From Arthrobacter sp. H5 (GTDB taxonomy: Bacteria; Actinomycetota; Actinomycetes; Actinomycetales; Micrococcaceae): a stretch of 43,397 nt of DNA. The notes beneath the pieces were generated by a model that worked only from the letters and a program-made list of their open reading frames with translations, did no database searches and was not told where the DNA came from. Every line of letters begins with the position of its first letter. Position 1 is the stretch's first letter. The stretch covers positions 141,114 through 184,510 of the forward strand of contig NZ_KI914978.1 of assembly GCF_000520595.1 (NCBI RefSeq). Reading direction: 5' to 3'. Made by a program: the position numbers and the translations under genes. Positions 16,511-23,978 of the stretch are shown here, one piece after another.

Positions 16511-17231
16511 GAAGGGAAGAGCCAAGTTCGACGGCGGCGGCAACCTGCTGTGGATCGGTCACCTGGTGGTTAGCGCCGTCGTGATCAGCGTTGCCCAGCG
16601 GAACACTCCTTCCTGTGCCGCCGCGAACTGTCTTCGCCGAAAGGTGGACGTCCCGGATTCCCGCGGCGGACAGTGCGGGAAGGTCCTCAATCCGCACCCC
16701 GCCGCCAGCCATCACCGTCACCGTGCCGGCTAGCGAAACCATTGCCTGCAGCGTCCGGATGCCCTGCCCTGCGGCAGGCGCACCTCCCGAGCTCAGCACC
16801 CGGTGCAGCCCAAGTTCCTGCAGCGCAGCCAGCGAATCCACCGGAGAGGCGGTTTGGTCGATTGCGCGGTGGAAAGTGCATTCGAGCTGTCCTGCTGCAG
16901 TGACCAGGCGCCGCACAGCCTCCGCATCGACGAGTCGGTCCGTTGTCAGGGCACCGAGGACAACGCCTGCAGCGCCGAGGTCGGAGACATGGCGAATATC
17001 GGCTTCCATAACGTTGAGTTCCGCGGGGGAGTAGTCAAACCCTCCCGGACGGGGCCTGATGAGAACGTGGACCTGCAGCCCCGGCAGTTCCGCCCGCACC
17101 GCCTCGAGCAGACCAAGCGAGGGTGTGAGGCCGCCGAGGGGAAGTCCCACGCACAATTCAACACGCTGCGCGCCGCCGTCGTGCGCTATCTGCGCACCCT
17201 CGACGTCCTGAACCGCAATTTCTACACGCAC
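16506..17231 (-). CDS. cutC: CutC family protein (putative copper homeostasis protein)
   Basis: 241 residues, the usual CutC length. CutC proteins are cytosolic TIM barrels originally linked to copper tolerance; their biochemical role is unsettled. Family motifs seen: GGAQRVELCVGLPLGGLTPS (about 19-38), HVLIRPRPGGFDYS (about 55-68), GVVLGALT, LECTFHRAID (about 115-124), LSSGG and VMAGGGVR. The ALxxxGxxxVHLSAK-like end is present as AAGIRDVHLSAK. The GTG start directly follows the stop of the Lrp-like gene (TGA then GTG), so the two are probably cotranslated. The C-terminus ends within the third copy of the 24-bp repeat, so its last residue(s) may be a recent change. Confidence 0.9.
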   Translation of the reverse strand: MRVEIAVQDVEGAQIAHDGGAQRVELCVGLPLGGLTPSLGLLEAVRAELPGLQVHVLIRPRPGGFDYSPAELNVMEADIRHVSDLGAAGVVLGALTTDRLVDAEAVRRLVTAAGQLECTFHRAIDQTASPVDSLAALQELGLHRVLSSGGAPAAGQGIRTLQAMVSLAGTVTVMAGGGVRIEDLPALSAAGIRDVHLSAKTVRGGTGRSVPLGNADHDGANHQVTDPQQVAAAVELGSSLP

Positions 17232-17513
17232 TCAGCCCTCGAAGCCGAGGGAGAACGCAGCGTCGAGGTCATGCTTCGAATACGAGCGGAAAGCGATCTG
17301 CGTTGTGGTCGATTCCACACCGTCGATCTTGGACAGGCGGTCGGCGATGACGTCGGCAAGGTCTTCATGACGGTTCACCCGGGCGATGGCAATCAGATCC
17401 CATTCCCCGGTGACTGAGTACACCTCACTGATTCCTTCGATGTCGGAGATCTCCTGGGCGGATTCCGGAATGCGTGATGCATTGGTCTGGATGAGGACGA
17501 AAGCAGTGATCAT
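17232..17513 (-). CDS. Lrp/AsnC ligand-binding (RAM) domain protein
   Basis: 93 residues. The entire protein is a stand-alone RAM/SAM domain: MITAFVLIQTNASRIPE, then VYSVTGEWDLIAIARV and HEDLADVIADRLSKIDGV. It has no helix-turn-helix, so it does not bind DNA alone. Such proteins form oligomers that bind amino acids, and in actinobacteria they are common near many unrelated genes. The start is an ATG with AAGGAG (17521-17526) 7 nt upstream; the longer frame upstream is Arg/Pro-rich and not conserved-looking. Its first 89 nt lie inside the 3' end of the DUF3054 frame, so its Shine-Dalgarno is within that coding sequence. Confidence 0.88.
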   Translation of the reverse strand: MITAFVLIQTNASRIPESAQEISDIEGISEVYSVTGEWDLIAIARVNRHEDLADVIADRLSKIDGVESTTTQIAFRSYSKHDLDAAFSLGFEG

Positions 17514-17982
17514 GTGTCGGCTCCTTGGTTCGGTTGGCGGGGGAGGTGGTCTGCGGCGCGGCAGGGCCCGCCGGGGATTTGCGGACGCTGAGCGCCGTTG
17601 CGGCGAGGGCGCGTGGAAGCAGGAGGAAGATCGCCAGCACAAGCAGGGTAACTACCTGGAAAGCCACCTCAACTCCACCGTCGAACAGTGCGCGGATTGC
17701 GAGGCCTCCGGCCGCGGTTCCCAACCAGATAACCACGCCGGAAGGCCATATAGCCTGTGGTGCCCGCCAGCCGCGTATAGCCGCCCAGCCAAGCAGGCAA
17801 GCGACCGCAAAGGGAGCCGCCGTCAGCAGGACGCCTCCTGCGTCCAGGCCATTGCCGTGCGAGGTCCGCCCCAACGCGGCAAAAGCGAGAATAAGCATAA
17901 GATCCAAGGCGAGCCAGAATGGCCAGGGTGCATGGTGCCGGCCGCGATGGACAGGGTGTTCTGCGGGTTTCTCCGGCGACAT
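17425..17982 (-). CDS. DUF3054 family membrane protein
   Basis: 185 residues. Four hydrophobic helices (about 23-38, 52-68, 78-97, 105-125) carry the DUF3054 pattern: LALDLMLILAFAALGR followed by an SHG segment, then AWRAPQAIW-like RGWRAPQAIWPSG, VVIWLGTAAGGLAIR and a final LLVLAIFLLLPR. Function unknown. The start ATG is preceded 6 nt upstream by TAGGCT, implying leaderless transcription. The last 29 codons plus stop overlap the downstream Lrp-like gene by 89 nt in another frame. This tail, rich in His, Arg and Pro, is probably not functional, or a frameshift has lengthened the frame. Confidence 0.75.
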   Translation of the reverse strand: MSPEKPAEHPVHRGRHHAPWPFWLALDLMLILAFAALGRTSHGNGLDAGGVLLTAAPFAVACLLGWAAIRGWRAPQAIWPSGVVIWLGTAAGGLAIRALFDGGVEVAFQVVTLLVLAIFLLLPRALAATALSVRKSPAGPAAPQTTSPANRTKEPTHDHCFRPHPDQCITHSGIRPGDLRHRRNQ

Positions 17983-17988
17983 GTTCCA

Positions 17989-17994
17989 AGCCTA
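17989..17994 (-). promoter_or_regulatory. Candidate -10 element for the DUF3054 gene
   Basis: TAGGCT on the minus strand, 6 nt before the ATG at 17982, with no Shine-Dalgarno. Confidence 0.5.
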
Positions 17995-18049
17995 GTGGTT
18001 GGGCGCACCGCCTCCACACCCCGCTGTTTCAATAGCCGCGCACTGGTCC

Positions 18050-18055
18050 TACCCT
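18050..18055 (+). promoter_or_regulatory. Candidate -10 element for the DUF2277 gene
   Basis: TACCCT, 7 nt before the ATG at 18063, with no Shine-Dalgarno. Confidence 0.45.
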
Positions 18056-18062
18056 TGACTAC

Positions 18063-18335
18063 ATGTGCAGAAACATCAGGACCCTTCACAATTTCGAGCC
18101 GGAAGCCACCAGCGACGAGGTGCACGCAGCGGCGCTCCAGTTTGTCCGGAAAGTCAGCGGTTCCACCAAGCCGTCAAAGACGAATCAGGAAGCATTCGAC
18201 CAGGCCGTCATTGACATCGACGTGGTTACCACGCGTTTGCTGGCGCAGTTGGTGACCTCCGCGCCTCCCAAGGACCGCGAAGAGGAATCACTGAAGGCCA
18301 AGGAGCGCTCGGCCAAACGGTTTGCCACCGCGTAG
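18063..18335 (+). CDS. DUF2277 family protein
   Basis: 90 residues, soluble and mostly helical. The diagnostic N-terminus MCRNIRTLHNFEPEAT followed by AALQFVRKVSGSTKPS matches DUF2277, a small family of unknown function widespread in actinobacteria and proteobacteria. Cys2 sits immediately after the initiator Met and is conserved in the family. The C-terminal third is charged. It is a single gene, divergent from the DUF3054 gene and convergent with lysE, with a hairpin terminator between it and lysE. Confidence 0.85.
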   Translation: MCRNIRTLHNFEPEATSDEVHAAALQFVRKVSGSTKPSKTNQEAFDQAVIDIDVVTTRLLAQLVTSAPPKDREEESLKAKERSAKRFATA

Positions 18336-18350
18336 GCGGACAACCGTACA

Positions 18351-18371
18351 ACCGGACGACGGCGGTCCGGT
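18351..18371. terminator. Bidirectional hairpin between the DUF2277 gene and lysE
   Basis: ACCGGAC (18351-18357), 7-nt loop, GTCCGGT (18365-18371) in the 37-bp gap between convergent genes. Confidence 0.6.
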
Positions 18372-18372
18372 C

Positions 18373-18981
18373 TCACACGCCCAGCGCCATTTTTGCGCCC
18401 AGTGCAATCATGACGAAGGCGACCGCACCGTCGAGGATCTGCCATGATCGGGGACGCGCGAAGAATCTCCGCAACGCGCGGGCTCCGAAGCCCAGCGCAC
18501 TGAACCACAGCAGGCTGGCGGTGACGGCGCCTGCGCCGAACCACCAGCGGCCTGCAGGACCATTTTGGTTGGCAATCGTGCCCAGCAGAAGAACCGTGTC
18601 CAGGTAGACATGGGGATTGAGCCAGGTCAGCGCCAGGATGGTGAGCACGGCTGAGCGCGTGGTCTGTTGATTGTGTTCGACCGTGAGGGAGCCCGGACGG
18701 AAGACCCGGCGGGTGGCCATCGCGCCGTAGGCGAGAAGGAACGCCGCGCCGGCCCACCTGATGATCTCCACCGCTGCCGGCGCCGAGTCGAGCAGACGGC
18801 CGATTCCTGCGATGCCCGCAACGATCAGGACCGCGTCTGACAGCGCGCAAATGAGGACAACCACCGCAACCCTGTGTCCACGCAACCCGTGGCGGAGTAC
18901 AAACGCGTTCTGTGCGCCGATGGCAACAATGAGCGCCAGCCCTGTTCCAAAACCGATGACGAGGTGCTGGATGAACATCAT
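18373..18981 (-). CDS. lysE: LysE/ArgO family amino acid exporter
   Basis: 202 residues, six hydrophobic segments, as in LysE/ArgO. The N-terminal signature is GFGTGLALIVAIGAQNAFVLRHGLRG (key residues GAQNAF, about 22-27), followed by ICALSDAVLIVAG and ALTWLNPHVYLDTVLLLG in the centre, all characteristic. It exports basic amino acids, lysine and/or arginine, when they accumulate. It is divergent from an ArgP/LysG-type LysR regulator, the classical lysE-lysG arrangement of corynebacteria, so that regulator probably activates it. TAGGTT lies 6 nt before the first ATG; a second ATG follows at once (18978). Confidence 0.93.
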   Translation of the reverse strand: MMFIQHLVIGFGTGLALIVAIGAQNAFVLRHGLRGHRVAVVVLICALSDAVLIVAGIAGIGRLLDSAPAAVEIIRWAGAAFLLAYGAMATRRVFRPGSLTVEHNQQTTRSAVLTILALTWLNPHVYLDTVLLLGTIANQNGPAGRWWFGAGAVTASLLWFSALGFGARALRRFFARPRSWQILDGAVAFVMIALGAKMALGV

Positions 18982-18987
18982 TCAGCA

Positions 18988-18993
18988 AACCTA
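18988..18993 (-). promoter_or_regulatory. Candidate -10 element for lysE
   Basis: TAGGTT on the minus strand, 6 nt before the ATG at 18981. It lies in the 68-bp region shared with the divergent regulator, which presumably holds the regulator site. Confidence 0.5.
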
Positions 18994-19049
18994 TTATCCG
19001 GAATCGAAGATGACCAGCTAATGTTTTTTACGATACCTAAGGGGTGCTT

Positions 19050-19949
19050 ATGATAGATCTCCAGCTGGACCAGCTGCGTACTTTTGCCGTGGTCGTGGAG
19101 GAGGGCAGTTTTGAAGCGGCAGCGCGGCGCCTGAGCATCACAGCCTCGGCGGTTTCGCAGCGTATCAAGACGATGGAGCAGTCAATTGGAAAAGTGCTGG
19201 TGCGGCGCAGCTCACCCGTGGCGGCCACCGAGCCGGGCGAGGTGATCCTCCGCCTTGCCCGGCAGTTCCATCAACTCGAGTTGGACGCAGCGGGGGAGTT
19301 GAGTGCTGGGCAGGGGAGTGAGCAACCCGTCACCATTCCGCTCGCCGTCAACGCAGACTCGCTGGCCACCTGGTTCATGGAAGCTGTCGGTGGAATCACC
19401 GGCAGGCGGGCCGTGAGATTCGATCTTCGGCAGGACGATGAGAGGCATACAGCCATGATGCTCCGTTCCGGCAGTGTCATGGCAGCGGTGACCGCGGCCC
19501 CGGAAGTGGTGCAGGGCTGCAGCTCCCAGCTGCTCGGAATCATGCGCTACCGCGCTGTGGCAAGCCCGGAGTTTGTCGCGGAATGGCTGCCCGACGCTCC
19601 TGCACTGGGCGGACTCTCACGGGCGCCGATCGTCAATTTCGACCGCAAGGACACGCGGCAGGAGGAGTTCCTGTTGGCCGCCACGGGGAAACGGCCTCTT
19701 TTCCCAGCACACTACGTACCGTCGTCCGTCGAGTTTGCCGCCGCCATCACGTCCGGCCTGGGATGGGGGATGCTGCCCGAACTGCAATGCGTCGGGAGCT
19801 TGGATTCGGGGCGCCTGATCGACCTTGCGCCGTCGAGCCCGCAGGACGTGCCGCTGTATTGGCAACGATGGCGGATCGGGTCGCGGCTGTTGGATGTCGT
19901 ATCGGATTCAGTGCGCTCGACGGCGCGCCGTCAGCTCATCCAGAAGTGA
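19050..19949 (+). CDS. LysR family regulator, ArgP/LysG type
   Basis: 299 residues. The N-terminal helix-turn-helix is DQLRTFAVVVEEGSFEAAARR followed by LSITASAVSQRIKTME (key S-A-V-S-Q-R-I-K; about 6-42), where the SAVSQRIK helix is typical of ArgP/LysG. The C-terminal effector-binding domain (about 90-295) follows. In Corynebacterium LysG activates lysE when lysine or arginine is high; divergent placement next to lysE supports the same role here. ATG at 19050 has AAGGGG 5 nt upstream and is preferred over the GTG at 19044. TACGAT at 19029-19034 is a possible -10. Confidence 0.9.
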   Translation: MIDLQLDQLRTFAVVVEEGSFEAAARRLSITASAVSQRIKTMEQSIGKVLVRRSSPVAATEPGEVILRLARQFHQLELDAAGELSAGQGSEQPVTIPLAVNADSLATWFMEAVGGITGRRAVRFDLRQDDERHTAMMLRSGSVMAAVTAAPEVVQGCSSQLLGIMRYRAVASPEFVAEWLPDAPALGGLSRAPIVNFDRKDTRQEEFLLAATGKRPLFPAHYVPSSVEFAAAITSGLGWGMLPELQCVGSLDSGRLIDLAPSSPQDVPLYWQRWRIGSRLLDVVSDSVRSTARRQLIQK

Positions 19950-20047
19950 TGGGCCGCTAACCTTTTCATCCGTCAGACGGTCCGCGATGATTGACCATGG
20001 GGCGCAAAAGTACTCCAACCGAGCGAGACAAAACCAGGAGGCCGGAC

Positions 20048-20467
20048 ATGACCACCAGACTGAATCCTTACCTGAGTTTCCGCGACAACGCACGCGAGGC
20101 CATGTCTTTTTACCATTCCGTTTTTGGCGGTGAACTCACGTCCGGCACGTTTGGTGAATTTCAGACCAGCGAAGATCCATCCGAGCAGGAAAAGATCATG
20201 CATTCGATGCTGGAAACCGACCGCGGCCTGGTGTTGATGGGCGCCGATACTCCAAATGGAATGGAGCTCAATCCTGGCAATTCCTGCTCCATTTCGCTCA
20301 GTGGCGAGGATGAAACCGAGCTGCGCGGCTCCTGGGAGAAGCTGTCCGACGGCGGAACTGTCGCCCTGCCGCTCGAGCCGGCGCCGTGGGGCGATTCTTT
20401 CGGAATGTGTACCGACAAATTCGGCGTCGACTGGCTGGTCAACATCGCGGGAAAGCCGGCGGAGTAA
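20048..20467 (+). CDS. VOC family protein (PhnB-like glyoxalase/bleomycin resistance fold)
   Basis: 139 residues. The fold of paired beta-alpha-beta-beta-beta modules of the vicinal oxygen chelate superfamily is indicated by NPYLSFRDNAREAMSFYHSVFGG at the start (key YLSFRDNAREAMSFY), LMGADTPNGME in the middle and WGDSFGMCTDKFGVDWLVN at the end, which together match the PhnB/YjdN-like subgroup. Function is not assigned; many members bind metals, while PhnB-like ones often lack a complete metal site. The ATG at 20048 has AGGAGG 6 nt upstream, one of the strongest Shine-Dalgarno sites in the window. It is probably a single gene; a candidate degenerate element follows. Confidence 0.88.
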   Translation: MTTRLNPYLSFRDNAREAMSFYHSVFGGELTSGTFGEFQTSEDPSEQEKIMHSMLETDRGLVLMGADTPNGMELNPGNSCSISLSGEDETELRGSWEKLSDGGTVALPLEPAPWGDSFGMCTDKFGVDWLVNIAGKPAE

Positions 20468-20835
20468 TTGGAACGGACGCGACGCCACACCTGCGCGGAA
20501 ATACAGTACTTGACATAATGTTGATTATCGGCACTTATCGAAGTGGCGGATTGGGTGCAATTCCCTTGCGTTGATGTGGTTGCGTCGATCTGCCTGGACC
20601 AACCCGTTCATACGAGGATGGCGGTGGCATTGAGCGTCGGATCTTATGGCGGCTTTCATGCAAGCGCAAACCAAGCCGCACAGTGGGCGGACGCACAGCA
20701 GGCGGAGTCGTCACGGAACTGCCTGAATCGCGGCACCGAAATTCTCAACACTTTCCAGCACGTAGAAGCATCAATTACTTGACATAATTCTGCGCCAACC
20801 GCGATATCCCGATATCCGCCGGAGATGCGTCCGCA
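20468..20835. other. Gene-free stretch bounded by a 13-bp direct repeat
   Basis: 368 bp with no credible coding sequence; the longest frame (20543-20782) has no recognisable similarity. TACTTGACATAAT occurs at 20507-20519 and 20776-20788. The left copy is followed by ATTATCGGCACTTATCG, containing TTATCG twice, and ATAAT-GTTG-ATTAT forms a small dyad there. These repeats could be the ends of a degenerate mobile element or recombinase-binding sites. Next to the right end GATATCCCGATATC lies near the uvrA-like stop. Confidence 0.5.
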
Positions 20836-23229
20836 TCACGTGTTGACGTACGCCGCGAGGTGCCGTGCGGTGAGGGTCAAGCGGGCTCCAACAAGCTCGG
20901 CGGGCGTACCCTCAAAGACAACCCGGCCGCCGTCGTGGCCGGCGCCAGGGCCAAGGTCGATGATCCAGTCGGCGTGAGCCATGACCGCCTGGTGGTGCTC
21001 GATCACAACCACCGACTTGCCCGAATCGACCAACCGGTCAAGGAGACCGAGCAGCTGCTCAACATCGGCCAGGTGGAGGCCCGTGGTCGGCTCGTCAAGC
21101 ACGTAGACGCCGCCCTTCTCACCCAGATGGGTAGCGAGCTTGAGCCGCTGCCGTTCGCCGCCGGACAACGTGGTGAGTGGCTGACCGAGGCGCAGGTAAC
21201 CCAGGCCCACATCCACAAACCGGTCGAGGATTTTCGACGCCGCCGGGACTTTGGTCACACCGCCGCCAAAGAACTTCGCGGCCTCAGTCACCGGCATTGC
21301 CAGCACTTCGGCGATGTTCGAGTCGCCGAGTCGATATTCCAGCACTGACGCCTGGAACCGTTTGCCTTCGCACTCCTCGCAGGTGGATTCGACGGTGGCC
21401 ATGACGCCCAGCTCGGTGTAGATCACACCGGCACCGTTGCATGCTGGGCAGGCTCCCTCGGAGTTCGAGCTGAACAGCGCGGCCTTGACGTCGTTCGCCT
21501 TCGCGAAGGCCTTACGTATCGGTTCGAGCAACCCGGTGTACGTTGCGGGATTGCTGCGCCGGGAACCGCGGATAGCACCCTGGTCGATTACCACCACGCC
21601 CGGCCGTCCTGCCACCGAACCGTGAATCAACGAACTCTTGCCGGAGCCGGCAACTCCCGTGACCACACAGAGCACCCCGAGCGGGATATCTACGTCCACC
21701 TCCTGCAGGTTGTGCGTCGACGCGCCACGGACTTCCAGCGCGCCGGACGAGGAACGCACTTCGTCCTTGAGGCGGGCGCTGTCGTCGAGGTGGCGTCCGG
21801 TTGTGGTGTCACTCCCCCGCAGCTCCTCCACCGTGCCCTCGAAGCAGACAGTCCCGCCCGCCGTACCGGCACCGGGACCCAGGTCGACCACGTGGTCACC
21901 GATCGCGATGGTCTCCGGCTTGTGCTCCACGACGAGCACAGTGTTCCCCTTGTCCCGCAGTTGCAGCAGCAGGTTGTTCATCCGCTCAATGTCGTGTGGA
22001 TGCAGACCAATCGTGGGCTCGTCGAAGACATACGTGACATCGGTGAGGGACGAGCCAAGGTGCCGGATCATCTTGGTGCGCTGGGCTTCTCCGCCGGACA
22101 GAGTGCCGGACGGCCGGTCGAGCGCGAGGTAGCCCAGGCCAATCTCCGCAAACGAGTCGAGCAGGTGCTGGAGCCCGGCGACCAGTGGTGCCACCGACGG
22201 CTCGGCAATGCCACGGACCCACACGGCCAGATCGCTGATTTGCATCGAACAGACCTCCGCGATGTTCTTACCGTTGATTCGTGACGACCGGGCCTCCTTA
22301 CTGAGCCGGGTGCCGTCGCATTCGGGGCAGGACGTGAACGTCACCGCCCGCTCCACGAAAGCGCGGATGTGCGGCTGCATCGCCTCCCGGTCCTTGGAGA
22401 GCATTGACTTCTGGATTTTCGGAATCACACCCTCGTACGTCAGGTTGATGCCCTCAACCTTGATCTTGGTTGGTTCCTTGTACAGCAGGTTGTCCAGTTC
22501 CTTTGGAGTGAACTCCCCGACGGGCTTGTCCATGTCGAGGCCCGCGCCGCTGAAGATGCGGCCATACCAGCCGTCCATGCTGTACCCGGGGATGGTGAGT
22601 GCGCCCTCACTGAGTGACTTGGTGTCGTCATACAGTGCGGTCCGGTCGAAGTCCGTCACCGAGCCCATGCCCTCACACTGCGGGCACATGCCGCCGAGGT
22701 AGACCGTGTTGCGCACCACATTTTTCTCGACCCTGCCGCCTTTCTCGGTGCTCATCACCCCGCTCGCCTTGCGCGTCGGAACATTAAATGAAAAGGCAGT
22801 TGGCGGCCCCACCTGTGGGTCGCCGAGCCTGCTGAACAGGATCCGCAACATCGCGTTGGCGTCCGTGGCGGTCCCCACGGTGGAGCGGGGGTTGGCGCCC
22901 ATCCGCTCCTGGTCGACGATGATCGCGGTGGTCAGTCCCTCAAGGAAGTCAACGTCCGGCCGGGCAAGGTTCGGCATAAACCCCTGCACAAAGGCACTGT
23001 AGGTCTCGTTGATCATCCGCTGCGACTCCGCAGCGATTGTGCTGAATACCAGCGAGCTCTTTCCCGAGCCAGACACGCCGGTAAACACCGTCAGGCGGCG
23101 CTTCGGTATCTCCAAGCTGATGTCTTTGAGATTGTTCTCGCGCGCGCCCTGAATACGAATCAGGTCGTGATTGTCGGCTGCGTGCAGTTCGGGAGAGGGT
23201 GCGTCGCTGCTCGTATCCATGCTCATCAT
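20836..23229 (-). CDS. UvrA-like ABC ATPase (class II UvrA paralogue, drug-resistance type)
   Basis: 797 residues, about 150 shorter than canonical UvrA. Two ABC modules are present: Walker [10 protein letters not shown] (51-59) and GVAGSGKSS, signature loops TLSGGEAQR and TLSGGERQR, and Walker B segments [10 protein letters not shown] and [10 protein letters not shown]. Zinc-type pairs occur as CPQCEG, CPECDG, CPACNG and CEECEG. The N-terminal part lacks the UvrB-binding domain, as in UvrA2/DrrC-type proteins that protect against DNA-binding drugs rather than act in standard excision repair. The exact start is uncertain: GGAG is too close to the first ATG (23229) and better placed for ATG 23226 or 23220. 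It is divergent from def. Confidence 0.88.
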   Translation of the reverse strand: MMSMDTSSDAPSPELHAADNHDLIRIQGARENNLKDISLEIPKRRLTVFTGVSGSGKSSLVFSTIAAESQRMINETYSAFVQGFMPNLARPDVDFLEGLTTAIIVDQERMGANPRSTVGTATDANAMLRILFSRLGDPQVGPPTAFSFNVPTRKASGVMSTEKGGRVEKNVVRNTVYLGGMCPQCEGMGSVTDFDRTALYDDTKSLSEGALTIPGYSMDGWYGRIFSGAGLDMDKPVGEFTPKELDNLLYKEPTKIKVEGINLTYEGVIPKIQKSMLSKDREAMQPHIRAFVERAVTFTSCPECDGTRLSKEARSSRINGKNIAEVCSMQISDLAVWVRGIAEPSVAPLVAGLQHLLDSFAEIGLGYLALDRPSGTLSGGEAQRTKMIRHLGSSLTDVTYVFDEPTIGLHPHDIERMNNLLLQLRDKGNTVLVVEHKPETIAIGDHVVDLGPGAGTAGGTVCFEGTVEELRGSDTTTGRHLDDSARLKDEVRSSSGALEVRGASTHNLQEVDVDIPLGVLCVVTGVAGSGKSSLIHGSVAGRPGVVVIDQGAIRGSRRSNPATYTGLLEPIRKAFAKANDVKAALFSSNSEGACPACNGAGVIYTELGVMATVESTCEECEGKRFQASVLEYRLGDSNIAEVLAMPVTEAAKFFGGGVTKVPAASKILDRFVDVGLGYLRLGQPLTTLSGGERQRLKLATHLGEKGGVYVLDEPTTGLHLADVEQLLGLLDRLVDSGKSVVVIEHHQAVMAHADWIIDLGPGAGHDGGRVVFEGTPAELVGARLTLTARHLAAYVNT

Positions 23230-23336
23230 GTCTCCATCGGTAGGGCGGAGCAGCTTTCACAGTCATACTAACTGCGGCCTGCGAGCAGCGCTTCTCGATC
23301 CTGCCCGGAGTTTTCCGGCGCGGTTGTACCCGCGAA

Positions 23337-23342
23337 TACGAT
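23337..23342 (+). promoter_or_regulatory. Candidate -10 element for def
   Basis: TACGAT, 6 nt before the GTG at 23349, with no Shine-Dalgarno. Confidence 0.5.
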
Positions 23343-23348
23343 AGAACC

Positions 23349-23978
23349 GTGTCCCTCACATCACCGGCCAATGTCCGCGACATTGTGCAGCTCGTCCTCA
23401 GCCAGGAAAGCCCGCCCATTGTGCAGCTTGGGCATCCTGCACTTCGGGGGCGGGCGATGGAATTCGACGGTCAATTATCCGACAGTGAACTCACCGCCCT
23501 TCTGGCCAAGATGCGGGAGGCAATGCACGCCGCACCCGGCGTCGGACTGGCTGCCCCACAGCTGGGCATCCCACTCAGGGTTGCCGTGATTGAAGATATC
23601 CTGATGCCCGACTCCGAGACAGCGCTGCACAGGGAACGGACCCCGCTCCCCTACTTCGCCGTCGTCAACCCGCGGTACACCGCGGTGGGTCGGGAGACGT
23701 CGTCGTTCTTTGAAGGTTGTCTCTCATTTGCAGGCTGGCAGGCGGTGGTGGAACGCGCAACGACCGTGCGACTGGACTGGACGATGCCAGACGGGACCGC
23801 CGCAACCCAGCAGTTCGCCGGCTGGCCTGCACGAATCATCCAGCATGAAACGGACCATCTCGACGGCGTCATTTACATCGACAAGGCAAGCTCGCGCTCC
23901 CTGATGAGCAGCGTCGAATACGGCGAACGCTGGGCCCGGCCCGGGATCGAGGAGGCCCAGCGCGCGCTCGGCTTCTAG
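23349..23978 (+). CDS. def: Peptide deformylase
   Basis: 209 residues. The enzyme removes the formyl group from nascent proteins. The three hallmark motifs are present: GVGLAAPQLG (64-73), EGCLSF (metal Cys about 124) and QHETDHLDG (His about 166, catalytic Glu 167, His about 170). The C-terminal extension beyond the last motif is about 35 residues. This actinobacterial form has an N-terminal extension of about 20 residues before PIVQLGHPALR. The GTG start is leaderless-looking. The stop TAG overlaps the stop of the convergent S9 peptidase gene through a shared CTAG at 23975-23978. Confidence 0.96.
   Translation: MSLTSPANVRDIVQLVLSQESPPIVQLGHPALRGRAMEFDGQLSDSELTALLAKMREAMHAAPGVGLAAPQLGIPLRVAVIEDILMPDSETALHRERTPLPYFAVVNPRYTAVGRETSSFFEGCLSFAGWQAVVERATTVRLDWTMPDGTAATQQFAGWPARIIQHETDHLDGVIYIDKASSRSLMSSVEYGERWARPGIEEAQRALGF

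Noticed and set aside
20543-20782. 79-codon plus-strand frame in the orphan segment
   Set aside because: No similarity to a known family, no Shine-Dalgarno, and it lies between the direct repeats.
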